Made by a program: the position numbers and the translations under genes. Below the pieces are notes generated by a model that saw only the letters and a list, made by a program, of their open reading frames with translations, did no database searches and was not told the DNA's origin. Source: Betaproteobacteria bacterium (GTDB taxonomy: Bacteria > Pseudomonadota > Gammaproteobacteria > Burkholderiales > Casimicrobiaceae). Taken from it: DNA of 6,045 nt. The stretch covers positions 1,022 to 7,066 of the forward strand of contig PLYG01000331.1 of assembly GCA_003153335.1 (NCBI GenBank), in the 5' to 3' direction. Below, piece by piece: positions 5,437 to 6,045 of the stretch (positions within the stretch are counted from its first letter, which is position 1; every line of letters begins with the position of its first letter).

Positions 5437-6045
5437 TCAGGCCAGCACGCGTGCCAGCCACGCGCCGATATCGCGCACTTCTTCGATGCACACCGAGTGT
5501 TGCATCGGATAGGTGTGCCACTCGACGGTGTGGCCATGGGCTTGCAACGCGCGGCGCGAGGCTTCCGCCCAGTCCAGACGAATCATCGGGTCGCTCGTGC
5601 CGTGCGCCATGAAAATCGGGACATCGCGGTTGGCCGGATTAGCCTCGGTGGCCAGCACCTGCGGCATGGCCAGGTAGGTTGATAACGCCATGATGCCGGC
5701 AAGCCGCTCCGGGTGGCGCAAGCCTGTTTGCAGCGCGATCACGCCGCCCTGCGAAAAGCCTGCAAGCACCAGTTTTGATGCCGCAATGCCGCGCGTTTTT
5801 TCGCGCGCGATCAGTTGCTCGAGGCGCATTTGCGAATCGCGAATACCGCGCTCGTCACCGCGATTGGTCAGGTCGGCGCCGACGATGTCGTACCAAGCGC
5901 GCATCACCGCGCCGCCGTTGATGGTGACCGGCCGGGTAGGCGCGTGCGGGAATATGAAGCGGATCCCGCGATCCTCCGGCAGCTCGAGTTCCGCGACGAT
6001 CGGGACAAAGTCGTTGCCGTCGGCGCCCAGGCCGTGCATCCAGAT
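5437..6045 (-). CDS. Carboxylesterase/phospholipase family alpha/beta hydrolase (N-terminus beyond right edge)
   Basis: This is a small cytosolic serine hydrolase of the carboxylesterase/acyl-protein thioesterase-like family, which cleaves short- to medium-chain carboxylic esters. 202 residues are visible; the family is usually about 215-225, so roughly 15-20 N-terminal residues lie outside. The frame is open to the edge, and the first visible residues (IWMHGLGADG) are the beta-strand and oxyanion-hole motif, so the Met at 6039 is not the true start. Numbering from the first visible residue, the triad is Ser98 in GFSQGG (96-101), Asp152 in AHGTSDPMI and His183 in YPMQHSVCIEE, all typical. FPHAPTRPVTINGG and MRAWYDI (about 32-53) are also family hallmarks. 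The stop is 5 nt before the S41 start, so the two are probably cotranscribed. The natural substrate cannot be told from sequence. Confidence 0.92.
   Translation of the reverse strand: MWMHGLGADGNDFVPIVAELELPEDRGIRFIFPHAPTRPVTINGGAVMRAWYDIVGADLTNRGDERGIRDSQMRLEQLIAREKTRGIAASKLVLAGFSQGGVIALQTGLRHPERLAGIMALSTYLAMPQVLATEANPANRDVPIFMAHGTSDPMIRLDWAEASRRALQAHGHTVEWHTYPMQHSVCIEEVRDIGAWLARVLA

Noticed and set aside
4355..5512. 385-codon plus-strand open frame antisense to the S41 gene
   Set aside because: It has an Arg-rich translation ending in a poly-Arg/Gly stretch and no domain. The opposite strand encodes a clear PDZ plus S41 protein.
5432..5521. 30-codon N-terminal extension of the S41 gene from 5521
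   Set aside because: It overlaps the esterase by about 85 nt and would bury the signal peptide behind a charged segment. The start at 5431 fits both spacing and export signal.

Overview
This is a GC-rich chromosomal window (by eye about 60-65% GC) from a Gram-negative proteobacterium. The PurL, AcuI, YeaE-like and Cfa homologues, the predicted lipoprotein and the codon use fit a betaproteobacterium, probably Burkholderiales. That placement is inference; nothing here fixes the genus. All six genes lie on the minus strand, so the transcription order runs from the right edge to the left: carboxylesterase (partial) -> S41-family protease-like lipoprotein -> acuI -> yeaE-like aldo/keto reductase -> cfa -> purL (partial).

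Right part (6045 to about 2116): the esterase stop and the S41 start are 5 nt apart. The S41 stop and the acuI start are 46 nt apart. The acuI stop directly abuts the start chosen for the aldo/keto reductase (TGA then GTG). With no terminator-like structure between them, these four genes look like one transcription unit. Two of them encode NADPH-linked enzymes that remove reactive compounds: acryloyl-CoA for AcuI, and methylglyoxal or other 2-oxoaldehydes for the YeaE-like reductase. The other two are hydrolases: a cytosolic serine esterase and an exported lipoprotein with PDZ and S41 folds.

Middle (1996-2115): a 120-bp gap holds a plausible sigma-70-type promoter and a strong Shine-Dalgarno for cfa. 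cfa (760-1995) encodes a cyclopropane-fatty-acyl-phospholipid synthase with all expected active-site residues.

Left part (1-759): a 136-bp gap holds a possible cfa terminator, a 12-bp palindrome and a perfect TATAAT -10 box. The first 207 codons of purL (FGAM synthase, de novo purine synthesis) then run off the left edge.

I see no tRNA, rRNA, IS element, CRISPR array, prophage or defence genes, and no clear undescribed system. The points most worth a second look are the S41 protein, which has Cys where Ser/Lys-type members carry the catalytic Lys; a perfect 10-bp-arm inverted repeat inside acuI; and the head-to-tail acuI/aldo-keto reductase pair.
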